A stretch of DNA of 64,000 nucleotides from Morella rubra (Eukaryota > Streptophyta > Magnoliopsida > Fagales > Myricaceae), in contig CM025853.1 of assembly GCA_003952965.2 (NCBI GenBank), forward strand, positions 5,852,015-5,916,014, written 5' to 3'. Below the pieces are notes generated by a model that was given only the letters and a program-made list of their open reading frames with translations, did not search any database and was not told the origin of the DNA. A program made the translations under genes and the position numbers. The first letter of the stretch is position 1, and every line of letters starts with the position of its first letter. Of the stretch, positions 1-11,935 are shown in pieces.

Positions 1-2
1 AT

Positions 3-1502
3 CATTGGAGTAATTTTCTCCTTCCTAAGGAGTTCATCTTGTTCTCGGATCACGAGGCCTTGAAGTATTTGAATAGCCAACAAAAACTCAATTCCCGACA
101 TGCCAAATGGAGTGAGTTTTTACAATCGTTTTCCTTTGTTCTCAAGCATAAGGCGGGTGTTCAAAATCAAGTGGCTGATGCTTTGAGTCGTCGACATTCC
201 TTGCTTTCTACTATGCAAGTTAATTTTTGGGCTTTGAAGTGGTGAAAGAGCTTTACAAGGAGGATCCCTACTTTGCCAAGGTATGGGAAGAATGTTCTAA
301 GGGTCCTTATCACTCATCTTTTCAAAGGCAATCAGTTTTGTATTCCACAATGCTCTTTGAGGAATGTCATTATCATTGAAGCTCATGGTGGTGGACTTGC
401 TGGTCACTTTGGTAGAGATAAAACTCTTTCTCTTATCAAAGAAAATTTCTATTGGCCAAAAATGGAGCGAGATGTTATGAGACATGTGGAGCGATGTAGA
501 ATTTGTCACATTGCCAAGAGTCATGGCCAAAATACTGGGTTATACACTCCACTTCCAATTCCTAATTCACCTTGGGAAGATGTAAGTATGGATTTTGTTG
601 TGGGTTTGCCAAAGACTCAAAGGAACAAATATTCAGTTATGGTGGTTATTGATCGCTATTCAAAGATGGTGGATTTTTTTTCTTGTAGCAAGACTCTTGA
701 TGCTTCCCATGTGGCGGATCTCTATTTTCTAGAAGTTGTTAAGCTGCATGGAATTCCGAAGAGTATCACATCGGATCAAGATACGAAGTTCATGAGTCAT
801 TTTTGGCGTACTCTGTGGAGGAAGCTTGGAACTAACCTGCAATTTAGTTTAACTTGTCATCCTTAAATCGATGGACAAACTAAAGTTGTCAATCGAAGCT
901 TGGGAAATTTATTGCGGAGCTTTGTTGGTAAGAATATTCGTCAATGGGATTTAATTCTGGCACAAGCCGAGTTTGCTTATAATCGGTCCACTAGTCAAAC
1001 TACGGGTTGTAGTCCATTTGAGATTGTCTATGGTCAGAATCCTATTAGTCCTTTGGACTTGGCTCCACTTCGAACTACTCATCAATTCAGTGGTGATGCC
1101 GAGGAGAGAGTGAAGAACATTAAGAAATTGCATGAACAAGTTCGAGATCGGATTCTCAAGCAAACTGAGAAGTACAAGAAGCAAGCCAACAAGCACCGAA
1201 AGCAAGCAATTTTCAAAGAGGATGATTTGGTGTCGATTCATCTAAGGAAAGAACATTTTCCGGGAGGAAGACATGCTAAGCTTAGACCTAGAGCCGATGG
1301 TCCATTCAAAGTGCTTCAACGCATTGGTGATAATGCGTATAAAATTGAACTTCTAGGGGAATATGGAGTTTCAGCAACCTCTAATGTTTCTGACCTATCC
1401 CCATATCATGAAGAAGAAGATGAAGAGTTAGCCTCGAGGTCGAGTCTTTTCCAACCAAGGGAGCATGACACAGGTGTGGTCAGCACAGAAGGTCAAGATT
1501 AA
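3..1502 (+). pseudogene. Ty3/gypsy pol remnant: RNase H, integrase
   Basis: The frame entering the window carries the end of RNase H, seen as SDHEALKYLNSQ and ending VADALSRR. An integrase zinc-binding region follows: HGGGLAGHFGRDKT, with the second zinc pair CRICH near 500. The integrase core comes next, with DFVVGLPKT, VVIDRYSKM and SDQD. A C-terminal part ends near NVSDLSPYHEE, and I see no clear chromodomain. Breaks: the frame shifts near 235 and returns near 315, so the linker between RNase H and the zinc finger is read in another frame. An in-frame TAA at 864-866 interrupts the conserved integrase stretch where the family has Gln (HPQ.DGQT). The stop at 1500-1502 lies inside the 3' LTR. 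The protein would cut and join DNA during integration, but this copy cannot make it. Confidence 0.92.
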
Positions 1503-2286
1503 AATTAAATCTGGAATGATTCACGAAGGTTTTTGTTCAAGCTATGGCTTGTTGGAAAGCTCTATGAATCTAGTTTCCAAAGCATCAAACAGCGTACAAT
1601 TTGGAGGTTTCTAGATGAAGTATGGTTAAATTACTCCAAGGACGTCAGGCTGGCAGCTAATTCCAAGGTCCAACGAATTTTGGACGAGTTTGCTATTTTT
1701 AGCTTGTTCTTTTGGATTTTCAACATGTCTTTTCATTTCCTAAGAGTCTTGTATGTCTCAATTAATATTTTGGAAGATGTAATTTTCATTTACTCATGCT
1801 TGGAGGGTTGTTCCAAGTTTTACTACTTAAACCCCTATCACATAGTGGAAAAAAAAAAACAGAGATTTTTGAGTGTTTATACACCTTGAGCCTTAGGCTA
1901 CTTTGAAGAAGGATTTCTTCTAACAACTCTTATCCTTCGGTGGATTCCGATAGGTGGCGAGTTCTTGCTCTGTATCCCTGTTGAATTACATTGGGTGGTG
2001 ATTTCTGTATCTCTGTGTTCTATTTGGGTGGTGAGCTTATCTATCCGAGTGTGTGAGTTTGTGTGTTTCTGAGTGTTTCCCGACATTCCTACAAACATCC
2101 CGAGATACCCATACATTATCCCAAGGTCCTCATTACTATTCCGAGGTGTCTATCTATCCCGGGTTATCACTTCTCGAGGTCCCCATTACTATCTCCAAGT
2201 GTCCATTTCTCTCATTCCAACTATCCCAAGTTGTTCTGAGGTGATCCCGAGGTGTCCTGCGCTTTCCCCGGTTAAACCCGGTATCA
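1466..2286 (+). repeat. 3' LTR of the Ty3/gypsy element (821 bp)
   Basis: The start is set by comparison with the other two LTR copies, which share sequence from TGACACAGG onward and differ before it. The end at CCCGGTATCA matches the end of the solo LTR at 56720. A short purine stretch (AAGGGAGC) just upstream is a plausible polypurine tract. The second half is rich in repeated CCC-AGG motifs (CCCGAGGTGTCC and variants). Confidence 0.88.
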
Positions 2287-5269
2287 ATAACTGGTGCATA
2301 AGCTGCTGCATAGGCCGCTTTATGGTAACATGGATCAACGAATGCCTCTGGGAGTAGTTTATCTAAATAAATTGCAGCGCAGACATGTCCACATGGGATG
2401 CCGTTCAGTTGCCATCGACCACATGTACATTCCCACTCTCCTATGTTTACGAGCTTTCGATCCCCGTCAGCAATATCAACCTCGAAAGTTGTTCCATCAG
2501 TGCACTGCATATCGTTTGTATAGCTACCATTTTGTTTCTCTCTAGTTTCTTCTGTATTTGAGGACATAAATCCCAAGTAGCAGCTGCCAAACTTCTCCGT
2601 TTGTGTTTAAAACGGTTCATAATTTGCCTTTTAATCGTATCTAACATCATCAATATTGACTTATCGCGTGATTCCTTGATCTACGCATTGAAAGTCTCTG
2701 TGATGTTACCGAGTAGCGCATCGCTCTTATTGAGTGTTCGGAACGCATGCCGGGACCACCCTTTGGGGTCATCCTTAGAAAGGTGCTTCCAAGCCAACAC
2801 ATTCACCCTTTCAAGCTCTGCCATACTCCTTTCAAACCCAACTACTGTAGAAGCCCATGCAGCTCTCCACAACGCATCTTTTACGGGCTTACCTCTCCAC
2901 CCATTGCTCTTCAAATTGGCGTGCAGATGCTTCACACAATGTCTTTGTTCATCGTTTGGCACTAATTGTTCTAGTGCCTCTCGCAAACCCTGTAATTGCA
3001 AAAAAATTTACAAAAGTCAGCAACTAAGATTGTGTAGAAATAAGGTCCAGAAATACCATCATGCCATCTAAACATCAGTACCTATATTTTCTACAATATC
3101 ATGATTATCTAAAAATTTAGTAATATTTAAACTATTCTAAACAAAGTACAGAGCACTAAACAAAAAATGGCGTTAAGAGGGAAATTTAACAGTAGAGAAA
3201 GAGCTCATAAATTCTGTATAAAGAAAATGCTTTGCCAACAACGTATCTTCAAAATAGGTTTTTTCTCAATGTACAGATGGACATTATTCAACAAGTCCAA
3301 TGAGCACTTTTAAAACATTCAACTCTACACTTGGAAATAGTGAAGACTCAAAGTAACCTGTGGATAAGACCTACCTTAGACATCATTACCCACGACCTTC
3401 TTAGCCCAACTATTGGATACAGATCCTCGAATGGCTCTTTACTGACATACTAGTTTACATTGAATTTAAATTGATACCTAAACATTTTTTTACCAACAAC
3501 AGCAGAAGTCTACAATCAACAAAGCTCAAATACCAAACACATGGTGTGCAGAATTAATGTATGGCACGCAAATGTTAGAACCTCATCTTCAATCAGCAAA
3601 AAAACAAGCATATTAGAACCTCATCTTCAATCAGTAAAAAAAAAACCAAACATATGGTGTGCATAAATAATGTGTGGTATAAGCTCAAATACCTTTTGTC
3701 TGTCAGATATCTAAATCCATGGACATTCATCTTCAGACATTATGTCACGTATGAGTAACTTGATGAACCAAGTCCAAGAAGATCTCTGCTCAACCTCGAC
3801 CACAACGTATGCTAATGGGTACATATCGTCATTTGGGTCCTTCGCCACTACGACAAGCAATTGACCGTCAAGGCAAATAACTGGCTTACAACCAGCCAGG
3901 AATCCAGGTTTAGGACCCTCTAATCTGACATAAATGCGCTAAAATAGATGGCCATTTCCTTCAATCTTCACCCAAGAGCCCGGATTCCACTTGTATACAA
4001 CCTCAACATCGTCAAAAACATACTTGTACTGGTCTGCATGCCTCCCACAAACCAGCTCAAGTGCCATCTTCTTAGCTCGATACATGTGATTCTTGGATCC
4101 TTGCACTTTATAATCTCTGCGAACATTACCACCTAATGCCGAGCGTGGCATTTGGGGTCGTCCCTAATATGTTCCATGTAGCGAGCAGCAGTAAACTTCG
4201 CGTCCAGTTTGCTGTTCATTTGGTGCGTGCCGCAGCAGTGTACAAAATTGAAAGACTTTATCTGAAATGCTTCGTTTTGGTACATATAAGATGTGTGGAT
4301 ACGCCAGCCACAATGTAGCTTACAAGTAGCTGTCACCCTATGCCTATCACTTTTTAAACATCGATAGTCATGCCCACTTTGGATCGAGTGCAGCTTAAGT
4401 GCCTTTTTAAATAAACGCTGATCCTTGAAGATCATTACTTTCTCCAACTTTACTGTACCATCAAACTTCTCTTCCCTAAACTCCCTACCCTTCATCTTCC
4501 CATGCCCACCCTTGTCAGAATCATTACCCTCACTGGTACTCTCCAAAACATCAGTTTCTGACCCTCAAACTTGGGGCGATTCATCCTCAGCATCATGTGC
4601 AGTTGACCCTTGTCCAAACCAATCCATTGCAGCCTTCCTTGCTTCTGCTTCATTCATATCTGGATCAAGAAAATCAGCTTCTAGATAGAGCTCGGGTTCC
4701 TCCTCATCGGTTTCAAGGAAATCACTAACATCATCCTCCCTATTACCACCCTCAACTACATTTTCCCCTTCCTCTCCATCCTCATCTTCAACCACATTCT
4801 CAGCTTCCTCTCCATCAGGCTCATCAACCAAATTATCAGCAACCTCCACATTACTAGCAGCCTCCCAATCAACACTATCTCGCTCATCATCAGCCTCCAT
4901 ATCAATATCATCAGCCTCCCTATCAACAACACCCTCATTAGCAAATATTGGGATACTTGTAGTATGCTCCACATAAATTATCATCATCTCTTGACCTTCC
5001 ACAACTAATCTCTCAGGGATTTTCAATACATTAGCATCACTTTTTAGAGGAAACACCCCCCTCTCATTACCAGCTCCTTCAAATTTACACCATAGCGTCA
5101 TAGAATCAGCGTACTTCGTCTTTCTCTTCAACCATGTCCATAGATGTGTCACTGATATAAAGTTCAGATCAAGTTCACCTAGATAACTAACCTCCCCTCC
5201 AATGTAGCCCCGATTACTCCAATCTATCGTGCCCTTGTAGTACATGTGCATTTTAACCATCTTAACCAT
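2287..5269 (-). pseudogene. Mutator-like (MuDR-type) transposase pseudogene
   Basis: Read from 5269 downward on the minus strand. The N-terminal part (5269-4980) resembles the PB1-like domain found at the start of plant MULE proteins. A very acidic stretch (Asp/Glu repeats, 4990-4600) follows. The MuDR DNA-binding domain lies at 4450-4150 and contains KLHCGWRIHTSY. The MULE transposase core starts at 4130-3720 (CLDG, MYPLAYVVVEVE, SWTWF) and resumes at 3001-2650 (NDEQRHCVKHLHANL, ITETFN). A SWIM zinc finger at about 2400-2350 reads CTCGRWQLNGIPCGH. Defects: in-frame stops near 4556 and 2680, a frameshift near 4140, a loss of about eight residues right after the first catalytic Asp (LDG joined to QLL), and about 700 bases of non-coding DNA between the core halves (intron or insertion). 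The C-terminus runs into the gypsy LTR at 2286. Confidence 0.9.
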
Positions 5270-6719
5270 CTGCCCAAAGGAGAAAATTTACATATTAGTG
5301 ACAAACAAGGCAAATGACAAAAGTAAAAAAACAGAGTCAAAAGACAAGTATTTTCCTATTCATGTGTCATCATCTAGCACAGGCATTAATTATGGTCTTC
5401 TCAACTACTCACGTAGAATTCATAGGCTAAAAAATGCATAATTAAAAGCTTCTACATTTGAGTAATGTTTCTTTTCTCTCTAGGGGACATTCCTTGGAGA
5501 TTATTGAATGTCATGTGTTTGATCACCCTTTAACAATTTATTTTCCTTATTTCCTTTCCTTGACAAGAAAAGAGAAGGAAATTAGGGCAAAACGTGAAAA
5601 TTTTTATAATTTAGTGGGGGAGAAATTTTTTTGATCATGATGCTAGAGTCACATAAAATCAGAACAAATACAAAAAGTGTATTTGAAAAATAATTTCAAT
5701 TCGGTTTGTGATTGTATAAGTCAGTGGTAGAGATTAGAAGAAATACCACTGTTGCCCATAAATAGTGTCAATTTCTTTGGAATATGGGGAATGAAACAAG
5801 TTTCAAATAATCAACCACAAACCACAAAGAAATAAGGATCAAACACATGACACATCCATGACACAGTCAAAGTCACGTGATGAATGTAACAGACGACATG
5901 CACCTATAAATAACGTAAAGACATTTTTGTCTATATAGGGGGGACCACTTCATTGTTATAGGAGCAACTTCAATATTCAATTCAACCCAAACAGAAGACA
6001 AAATCAAGTGGATAAGCATCGCACATATTTTATCATGAATTTTATTGGGGACAGACAACGTATATAAACCCCCATCTCAACTCTTCTGCTATCCATTGTG
6101 AGGTTTTCCTAACAAATAAAAACTTTAATGGTGACAGTAAAGCAATGAAGTAATAAAAAAAGATGAAATCTTTTGAAAATCTAAACAATCCAAACGAAAA
6201 TCATAACAAACTTGTACATTACAAAATGATCTAGGGTTCTAGAACTAACTAACCTTAGCAGATCTGGGTTGCAGTCGATCTGATCAGCTGAAATGGGCAG
6301 CATTGCATTGTGGGGCCGTTGGATCTTTAACATTCTAGGGTTCTAGAACTAATTTGGGGGAAAAAGATGATACATGCGTTCATGGGTCTTTATCGGGTCG
6401 CGGTAGGGGGTCTGTTCGAGCTTGAAAGGCACTGGATCATTTTGTGGATTATAAGGGCATTATGGTAATCTGCCATGGAAAGGAGTGACATGGATATAGA
6501 GGTGGAAAACAATTCATCCAGTCAGCAGTTCAGAACATGTGTTGCATTAAAATTGGATGTGATGTGGTAAATTGGTCCATGTCATCACTTTTCGTCCAAA
6601 AATAGATGGAATATTGCCGGAGGGGTATAACGGGAAAAAAGGGTCTACCACAGGGGTGGCGGAACAACAAAAATTACCCTAGGGTTATTTCTGAGAAAAT
6701 ATTAAACCCAAGGGGCACG
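5270..6719. other. Upstream flank of the MULE, no gene seen
   Basis: AT-rich DNA upstream of the MULE transposase start. It presumably holds the MULE promoter and terminal inverted repeat, but I could not place the terminus. The sequence TCTAGGGTTCTAGAACTAA occurs twice, near 6233 and 6335. No convincing coding sequence on either strand. Confidence 0.5.
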
Positions 6720-7081
6720 CGTGTATATTAAGCCTATTTTAAATATATAAAAAAATACATTTAATTAAGCATACTTTTATATTAAACATTTGTTATAACT
6801 AATCACCTTTTAATTGTAATTACAATCTAATTGCACTAACCGTTACAATCTAAATACACTAACCATTCCGGTGAAATAGCACTTGTACTAATCACCCATT
6901 TGATTACACTAATCATCCGTTTTAATTATAATAAATATAAACTAATGAAAAACTTAATTAATACAGAATATCAAACATAATCCAAATACATAACGAAAAA
7001 CACAATTATAATGTCTAGTACAAGCCAGAGACGTTCTTTCTAAGGATAAAAAAATAATCGTGATAAAAGATAAACAAGTGA

Positions 7082-7468
7082 CTACTTTGAATCACGAGCT
7101 GGCTCGTCCAGATCTTGTCTAAGGGCGTCACGAACATGCGCCAAATGCTCCTCCACGTTACCAACCACTATTCTGAATGTTTGGAGCTGTATCAGAGTGG
7201 TATGGATAGACTGGGACAACTGTTCTTTCACAGAGAACAATTTCCTCTGCATAATATTGAGCTCCTCCGTCAAAGCCCTATCCATTAGAGCAAATTTGTT
7301 CTCTAAACTGGTCAAGCGGCATTGGAGCTCCACGCACAATGAATGCGTTGGCTCTACTATTGCCCGAATACTACCTCTCAGCTCCACTAAAAAGCGTCCG
7401 CCCAAGCTGGTCGCACCATTTGTCCCCTGATATTGGTGATACTTCTCTCGAAGAGATCCATGGTCAAC
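7082..7468 (-). CDS. CACTA accessory coiled-coil protein, last exon
   Basis: An open exon of about 128 codons starts after an acceptor (TTAG|GTTGAC) at 7469-7470 and ends at the stop at 7082. A matching donor (TTTAG|GTAAGACC) lies near 7680, so an upstream leader exon is likely. The product is a heptad-rich coiled coil. It shares LTSLENKFALM and VEEHLAHVRDALRQ with the homologous exons at 19530-19931 and 37868-38224 (CRLTTLEQKV, HIEEHLSQIRDVL). The reading frame is conserved upstream between copies (KYHQ.QGTN). The protein has no motif I can name. Its repeated presence next to CACTA ends suggests a transposon-encoded partner of the transposase. The start codon is not identified. Confidence 0.6.
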   Translation of the reverse strand, partial: VDHGSLREKYHQYQGTNGATSLGGRFLVELRGSIRAIVEPTHSLCVELQCRLTSLENKFALMDRALTEELNIMQRKLFSVKEQLSQSIHTTLIQLQTFRIVVGNVEEHLAHVRDALRQDLDEPARDSK

Positions 7469-7799
7469 CTAACACAAACCGTCCGAACGTTAGTAAATAC
7501 TATTCAAACATTTTAGAAGACGTCTGGACGGTTTGAAAACATCCAAATGACATGCGACTGAACGGTAATTCGATGACCACAAGCCAAACAGTAAAGATAA
7601 ATCCAAAGAATGCAAAAAAATTCAAAAGTATTAAATTAAAATTAATGAAATTGAAAACAAAACTTTCAAAGAAGGTCTTACCTAAAGTTGTTTGAGAGGT
7701 CTCGAAAGAAATCTCGAATGGACAGTGAAAACGTTTGACTGAAGAGAGTGAAAGTGTGATTTTGGCTAAGTTTGGCCTATTTAATGAGTTCAAAGAACG

Positions 7800-8417
7800 T
7801 CCGCACAATATTCAAAGGCGTTCGGACGCCTCCATAGGTTAAATTCATGTGTGGCCCAATCAAATTCAATGTGATTAAATATGTTGCTTCGAAAAGCTTC
7901 TAGAACTGTGTGTGTCTGGACGACTTATCACTGTCTGGACGAGTGTATTTGTTTGTTGGAAAGGTCATTTTGGAGTCCGGACGGTATTGAGCACTTATGA
8001 TGACGATTTTTAATTTGTCATTATATGCTGACGATTACAATTCATTAGGTAATTTACGTTCGAACGGTGTGGTGTAACAGTCCGGACGAGAGTGTAAAAA
8101 TTGTGATGATTCTAATTGTCACTAAGTTACGACGATTTTGAATTTGTCATCTAGCAAAGGGTCCGAATGTTTTGATTTAGGGTCTGGACGGTAGTTTGTA
8201 TTTTGTGACGATCTTGATCGTCACTCATTCACGACGCGGTGCATGTTGTTACACCAAAAATACGTTCGAACGGTTTTAGGAGCGGCCCGAACAGGTTTTT
8301 GCATTCCTGCATTGTTTTGGATGACAACATTATTTTGTCATGAAAATGCCAGTTTAGGTGACAAAATTTGATTTGACACCCAATATTTTGTCACCTAAAG
8401 GAAAGTTTCTTCTAGTG
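7800..8417. repeat. Subterminal palindrome array of CACTA fragment I
   Basis: Repeated short motifs with a TTCGAA or TCCGGA core (CGTTCGAACG, GTCCGGACG and one-base variants) occur in both orientations. They are followed by GTCACC/GTGACAAAAT stretches that can fold on themselves at 8354-8397. In En/Spm-type elements such subterminal arrays are binding sites for the element's own DNA-binding protein; the role here is inferred. Confidence 0.7.
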
Positions 8418-8639
8418 ATTCACAAAGAAATTGTACAAAGATAGGCCTAGGCCAAGTAATAAAGAAATTACGTAATTCCTCATCAAAGGGGGGTGTATCT
8501 CAGAAAGAAGAAATCTATGGCCTCACAGATTGGTGTATCTCATCCCAAAAGAAACCTATAACCTGAAAAGGGGTGTATCTTAGTAAGCAAGTACCTAGAC
8601 AAAACAAAAACATTGGATACTCATGGTAGTTAATAAAAA

Positions 8640-9080
8640 AAAGTCAATCAATATTATAGAATAATTCTCAAAGGAGACAAGATGCTATCTAACAAACACC
8701 ATTTTCTTGCTAACTTCAAGTTGGATTCAGTCCACTGAACCTGTTTGAGAATGCTAATTTTGGCCACCACTCTATTGCTAATATCGTTTAAGGAAATGAA
8801 TAACTCTTCTTAGCTTGCCCCTGAATATTCTGTTTTTTCATTCCTTCCATAAATGATAAATTGCAGTGGAGAACATGATTCGGGTAGTTCTAGCTAATAG
8901 TGTCCTACCCTCCCTCTTCATGGACATTCATCTTACAACCACCTTCTAACTATATAACCTCCTATGCATACCACATCTATCCAACAAAATAATCCAGGAT
9001 GAGACGAGAGAATAATCATCAAAAAAATAGGTGTTTCTCATCCTCTAGAAGCATCAGAGGATCTTAAGATGCACAAGATT
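8640..9080 (-). pseudogene. LINE ORF2 C-terminal remnant
   Basis: Reading down from 9080 on the minus strand gives the zinc-finger-type region found after LINE reverse transcriptases (EDEKHLFF near 9030). A stretch typical of plant LINE C-termini follows, with TAIYHLWKE and RIFRGKLRR near 8870-8820. The frame contains several stops and shifts. No poly(A) tail or flanking repeat was found. It is an old, short 3' remnant unrelated in position to the large LINE at 26577-32055. Confidence 0.65.
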
Positions 9081-9228
9081 TATTTACTTAAACTCATATA
9101 AATTTAAACCCATATAGGAGACATCCAAGGAAGAACCGGTCATACATGTTATATATGCTTTATAAATGATCAACTCTATCTCTTTTAACCTTACAAATTT
9201 AACTAACAACTGATCTTTGTCATGTAGC

Positions 9229-9600
9229 GACACTTGAAGCTTCTTGACAATGCGGTGTGTCCCGAGGCATTAGTTTAGAAATGGTTTGTGCGAAGGGAAA
9301 AATTCAAGTTTACATTCCCAACGGTCAAACCAGAGGAGATTTGCGGGAGGCGGCATGGGTTGCAACAAAGATGTGTGTACTTGTAAGGACATACGCTCCA
9401 TTTGCTACACAGAATTGGTCAAGAGGACCTCTAGATGTCAAAAAACCGTTGATGTGATAATGAGTAGTGCATATTGACATCATAATGGCAAGTTACATGC
9501 ACATTATAAGAAGTATGGGACCAAGACTAACATAATAGAAGAAAATTGGCGGGAACTTTATGATATGTTCTCAAATCTTAAGTTCAAGGTGAAATACGTA
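9229..9600 (+). pseudogene. Transposase_24 (CACTA second protein) fragment
   Basis: The exon begins after an acceptor (CATGTAG) near 9228. It contains GKIQVYIPNGQTR followed by CVLVRTYAPF and, after a shift, HAHYKKYGTK and ENWRELYDMFSNLKFK. This order matches the Transposase_24 family and the better copy at 46610-47088 (GKLTIYIPDGRT, then TAYRTHKNRMFQ and EEWTRVCDLFASKEFQ). It has stops and at least one frameshift. It is on the plus strand, opposite to the surrounding CACTA fragments, so it comes from a separate insertion or a rearranged piece. Confidence 0.75.
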
Positions 9601-10470
9601 GTCTATTTATAATGGTAGTACGTATCTTTTTGTTTTAGTTTGAATATTGATATTGTGAGTCTAGGTGACAACCAAATAGGGGGAGAATTGGGCTTTTGGG
9701 AGGCTAGGTAAAAAATAATGTTGTTAGTTGTTGTTTTTCTCTTCATGTACTTTTTCTATTTATAGTCTCTTAGACTTGTGTGGTCTTAAAATACTTTATT
9801 GTACTGTTGGAGAGGTGCTCTAGATGTTTTATACAAAAAAATTGAGCTAGCAGTGTTGTAGTATTTTCTACAAAATCGCAGCATATGTTGACATCTCGTG
9901 GTAATATGTCGACAGCATCAGCCTTGGCTGGAATGTCCCCTCTTAGGTGTATGTGGCATTTGTCGACACTTTCTTCACATATGTTGACACCATCAAAACA
10001 ACACTGGGGTGTGTGTGGCTTGTGTAGACACCATCAAACTAGCACCACTAGATTGATTTTTCTGCTCATTGAAGGAGCCCTTTCCACTCCAATCCATCTT
10101 TAAATACCTACAACGAAAATGTGGACATTTTAGCTTATGCAAAGCTATTAGAAAATATGTAGAGACTTTTACAGAAAGAGGTTTTCAATCATTTTGGAAA
10201 TCATTTTTATTAAATGATGATTGACAAGATTAAGTTATAAATCCTTTAAAGTGGGTATAGAGTTTTTTATCATCAAAATAAAAATAGATTGTTCAAATAA
10301 CACCCTTGGACAAACTGATAAACTACACTACCCACACTAAGAACCCCAACTAAAACTTCATGTTCTCTACCGTAACCCAATAGTTTACTTGCCAGCTCAG
10401 ATTTTATCACTTGTTATTAGTGCGCATATTTAGATTAATTAAGTTAAGCAAAATAGACGAGACAATTGAG
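9601..10470. other. Non-coding stretch, origin unknown
   Basis: No gene or recognisable transposon domain. A short inverted repeat (TGTAGTATTTTCTACA) lies at about 9856-9871. Repeated TATGTTGACA/TATGTCGACA-like motifs occur at 9890-9990. Confidence 0.4.
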
Positions 10471-10474
10471 ATGA

Positions 10475-10665
10475 AAGCGACTTGGCCATGTCACAGGAGT
10501 CCTGCAGTTAAGTAAATTGAAAAGAGAACTGATACCCATTTCAAGATGTTCAAAATCTAGGAAAAATCTTCGAGAGATTACAATAACATAAATAAAACTT
10601 TTATCATGTGTAGTGTTAGACAACCATTTACACTACACTCTATCTCCTATTTTTTAAGTAAAATG
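10475..10665 (+). repeat. Promoter-like module P, copy 1
   Basis: Similar in order and wording to 11205-11445 and to 52945-53170, the last being the region just upstream of the P450 gene. Shared words include AGTAAATTGAAAAGA (copies 1 and 2), ACATAAATAAAA, ATGTGTAGT and TATCTCC/CATCTCC at the end. No coding sequence follows this copy. Confidence 0.6.
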
Positions 10666-11204
10666 ATTGTTCATCATTTTTTAGAAGGATTAGTGCAATC
10701 AAGTATAGTAATTGATACAGATAGTTCAACTAGTAATTACTATTTCCCAGGTCGATTGTTTATTACATCACGTAACTAGTAATTAATATATTCGTAATAA
10801 TATTTTTATTTTTCTTTGACTGACTTGTAGGATCTTATCCTAATAAAATAATTGACGAAAACTACCATATATATATATATATTTTATCCCCGAATAGTGG
10901 AGATCAGTAATGACTGAAGCTTGGAAGAAGTCCAGAGTCTTAATAATACACGTCAAAACTAACGGGTAATTCAACCTCTTTTGTTTTTAATTAGCGGCTT
11001 CCGTTTAGTCGTCATCGCATAGCAAGCGTCATACTTTATTTCCCAAAACATAATAACAATTAATATAATTGTGAAAGGCAGACAAACTTTAAACTATATG
11101 AAGCAAGTCTCACATGGTGAATATTTCGATAATTGATAGGTGCAACGTGAAAAAAATAATATCGGGGTACATAGTGTTAATTACGTAAGGCAAAACAGAA
11201 GAGA

Positions 11205-11445
11205 CAATTTAGATGCAAGCCACTTCGTCAGGTCACCGGACCCTGCAATTGAGTAAATTGAAAAGAAACAAGTGATTTATTCTCATTTCAAGATCATCTA
11301 AATTTTTGAAAAATCTTCAAAATCTTCCAATTAGATTACGATAACATAAATAAAACTTTTCAATGAAAAGAAAAGGAACAGACAATATTTTATTTATCAT
11401 GTGTAGTATAGTTAGACAACCACAATGCTGTCTATCTCCAATTTT
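11205..11445 (+). repeat. Promoter-like module P, copy 2
   Basis: Tandem relative of copy 1, about 730 bases downstream. It shares ATAACATAAATAAAACTTTT and CATGTGTAGT with copy 1. It also shares GACAATATTTTATTTAT, close to GACAGTATTTTATTATG, with the P450-upstream copy at 53105. No gene follows it. Confidence 0.6.
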
Positions 11446-11574
11446 AAAGTACCGGCCAAAGCTTATAATTAATTAATTTAATATCTCGTAATAGCTATTT
11501 ATTACTGTTCAAACGTTGAAATATTTTTTGCTTACGATAGATTCGTAGGTTTACCTGTCCATGGGTTCTTGTCG

Positions 11575-11935
11575 GCCATTCTTTATTTCTTTACGTATGC
11601 CATTCTTCACACTTGTTTGCTCTACAGTCGAGTCTCTATCACTCTTCAATACACAACTTGCTATAGTTTGTCTCTTCCCAGCCCGGTCCATCTACAGAGA
11701 TTATATAAATTAGTGATAGAAGATTCTTTAGTACTATCTTAAAAAATTGTTTCTTGTTTGTTGAAGAATTACAGCTGTTTGTGCAAGAGTTAAGGTGTAT
11801 ATTGTTAGAACTTTGGGCTTCTTCCAAGCTTTATGTATAAAAAACTATTCTATTTCTTTATGTATGTCATTCTTCGTATATACTTTACTCTACAGCCCAA
11901 TATTACTCTCATTCTCTATTTACTACACAAACATG
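11575..11935. repeat. Short module Q, two copies (third at 49960-50045)
   Basis: The sequence around TATTTCTTTACGTATGCCATTCTTC with the following CTACAGTCGAG stretch occurs at 11583, again at about 11855 in diverged form, and at 49965. The copies lie near modules resembling the P450-upstream DNA. Function unknown. They may be parts of an old transposon or of duplicated gene flanks. Confidence 0.5.

Larger units (their letters stand above)
1..2286 (+). mobile_element. Ty3/gypsy LTR retrotransposon, 3' part (5' part outside window)
   Basis: The window opens inside the reverse transcriptase/RNase H region of a Ty3/gypsy element. It continues through RNase H, the integrase zinc finger and the integrase core to the 3' LTR. 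The LTR is recognised because two more copies of it occur in the window (20989-21650 inverted and 55903-56720). It begins TGACACAGG and ends CCCGGTATCA. The 5' LTR and gag lie upstream, so age and target-site duplication cannot be judged. The right edge touches a Mutator transposase pseudogene, which suggests that the retroelement landed in an older MULE. Many breaks in the reading frame show that the copy is dead. Confidence 0.93.
6720..8417 (-). mobile_element. CACTA element fragment I, one terminus preserved
   Basis: The right edge ends TTTCTTCTAGTG at 8417, a one-base variant of the CACTA terminus (reverse complement CACTACAAGAAA). Inside it are palindromic motifs such as CGTTCGAACG and GTCCGGACG (about 7800-8300) and a terminal hairpin around GTGACAAAATTT at 8350-8400. 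It aligns along its length with 19195-20988, including the AT-rich left part and the coiled-coil exon. Both copies lose similarity at nearly the same left point, so they may descend from one already-deleted element. No left terminus was found. Confidence 0.8.

Noticed and set aside
6829-6960. Several CACTAA words that might be the missing left end of CACTA fragment I
   Set aside because: They lack the following CAAGAA, occur several times as part of an AT-rich repeat, and have no matching 3-bp duplication with ATT at 8418.
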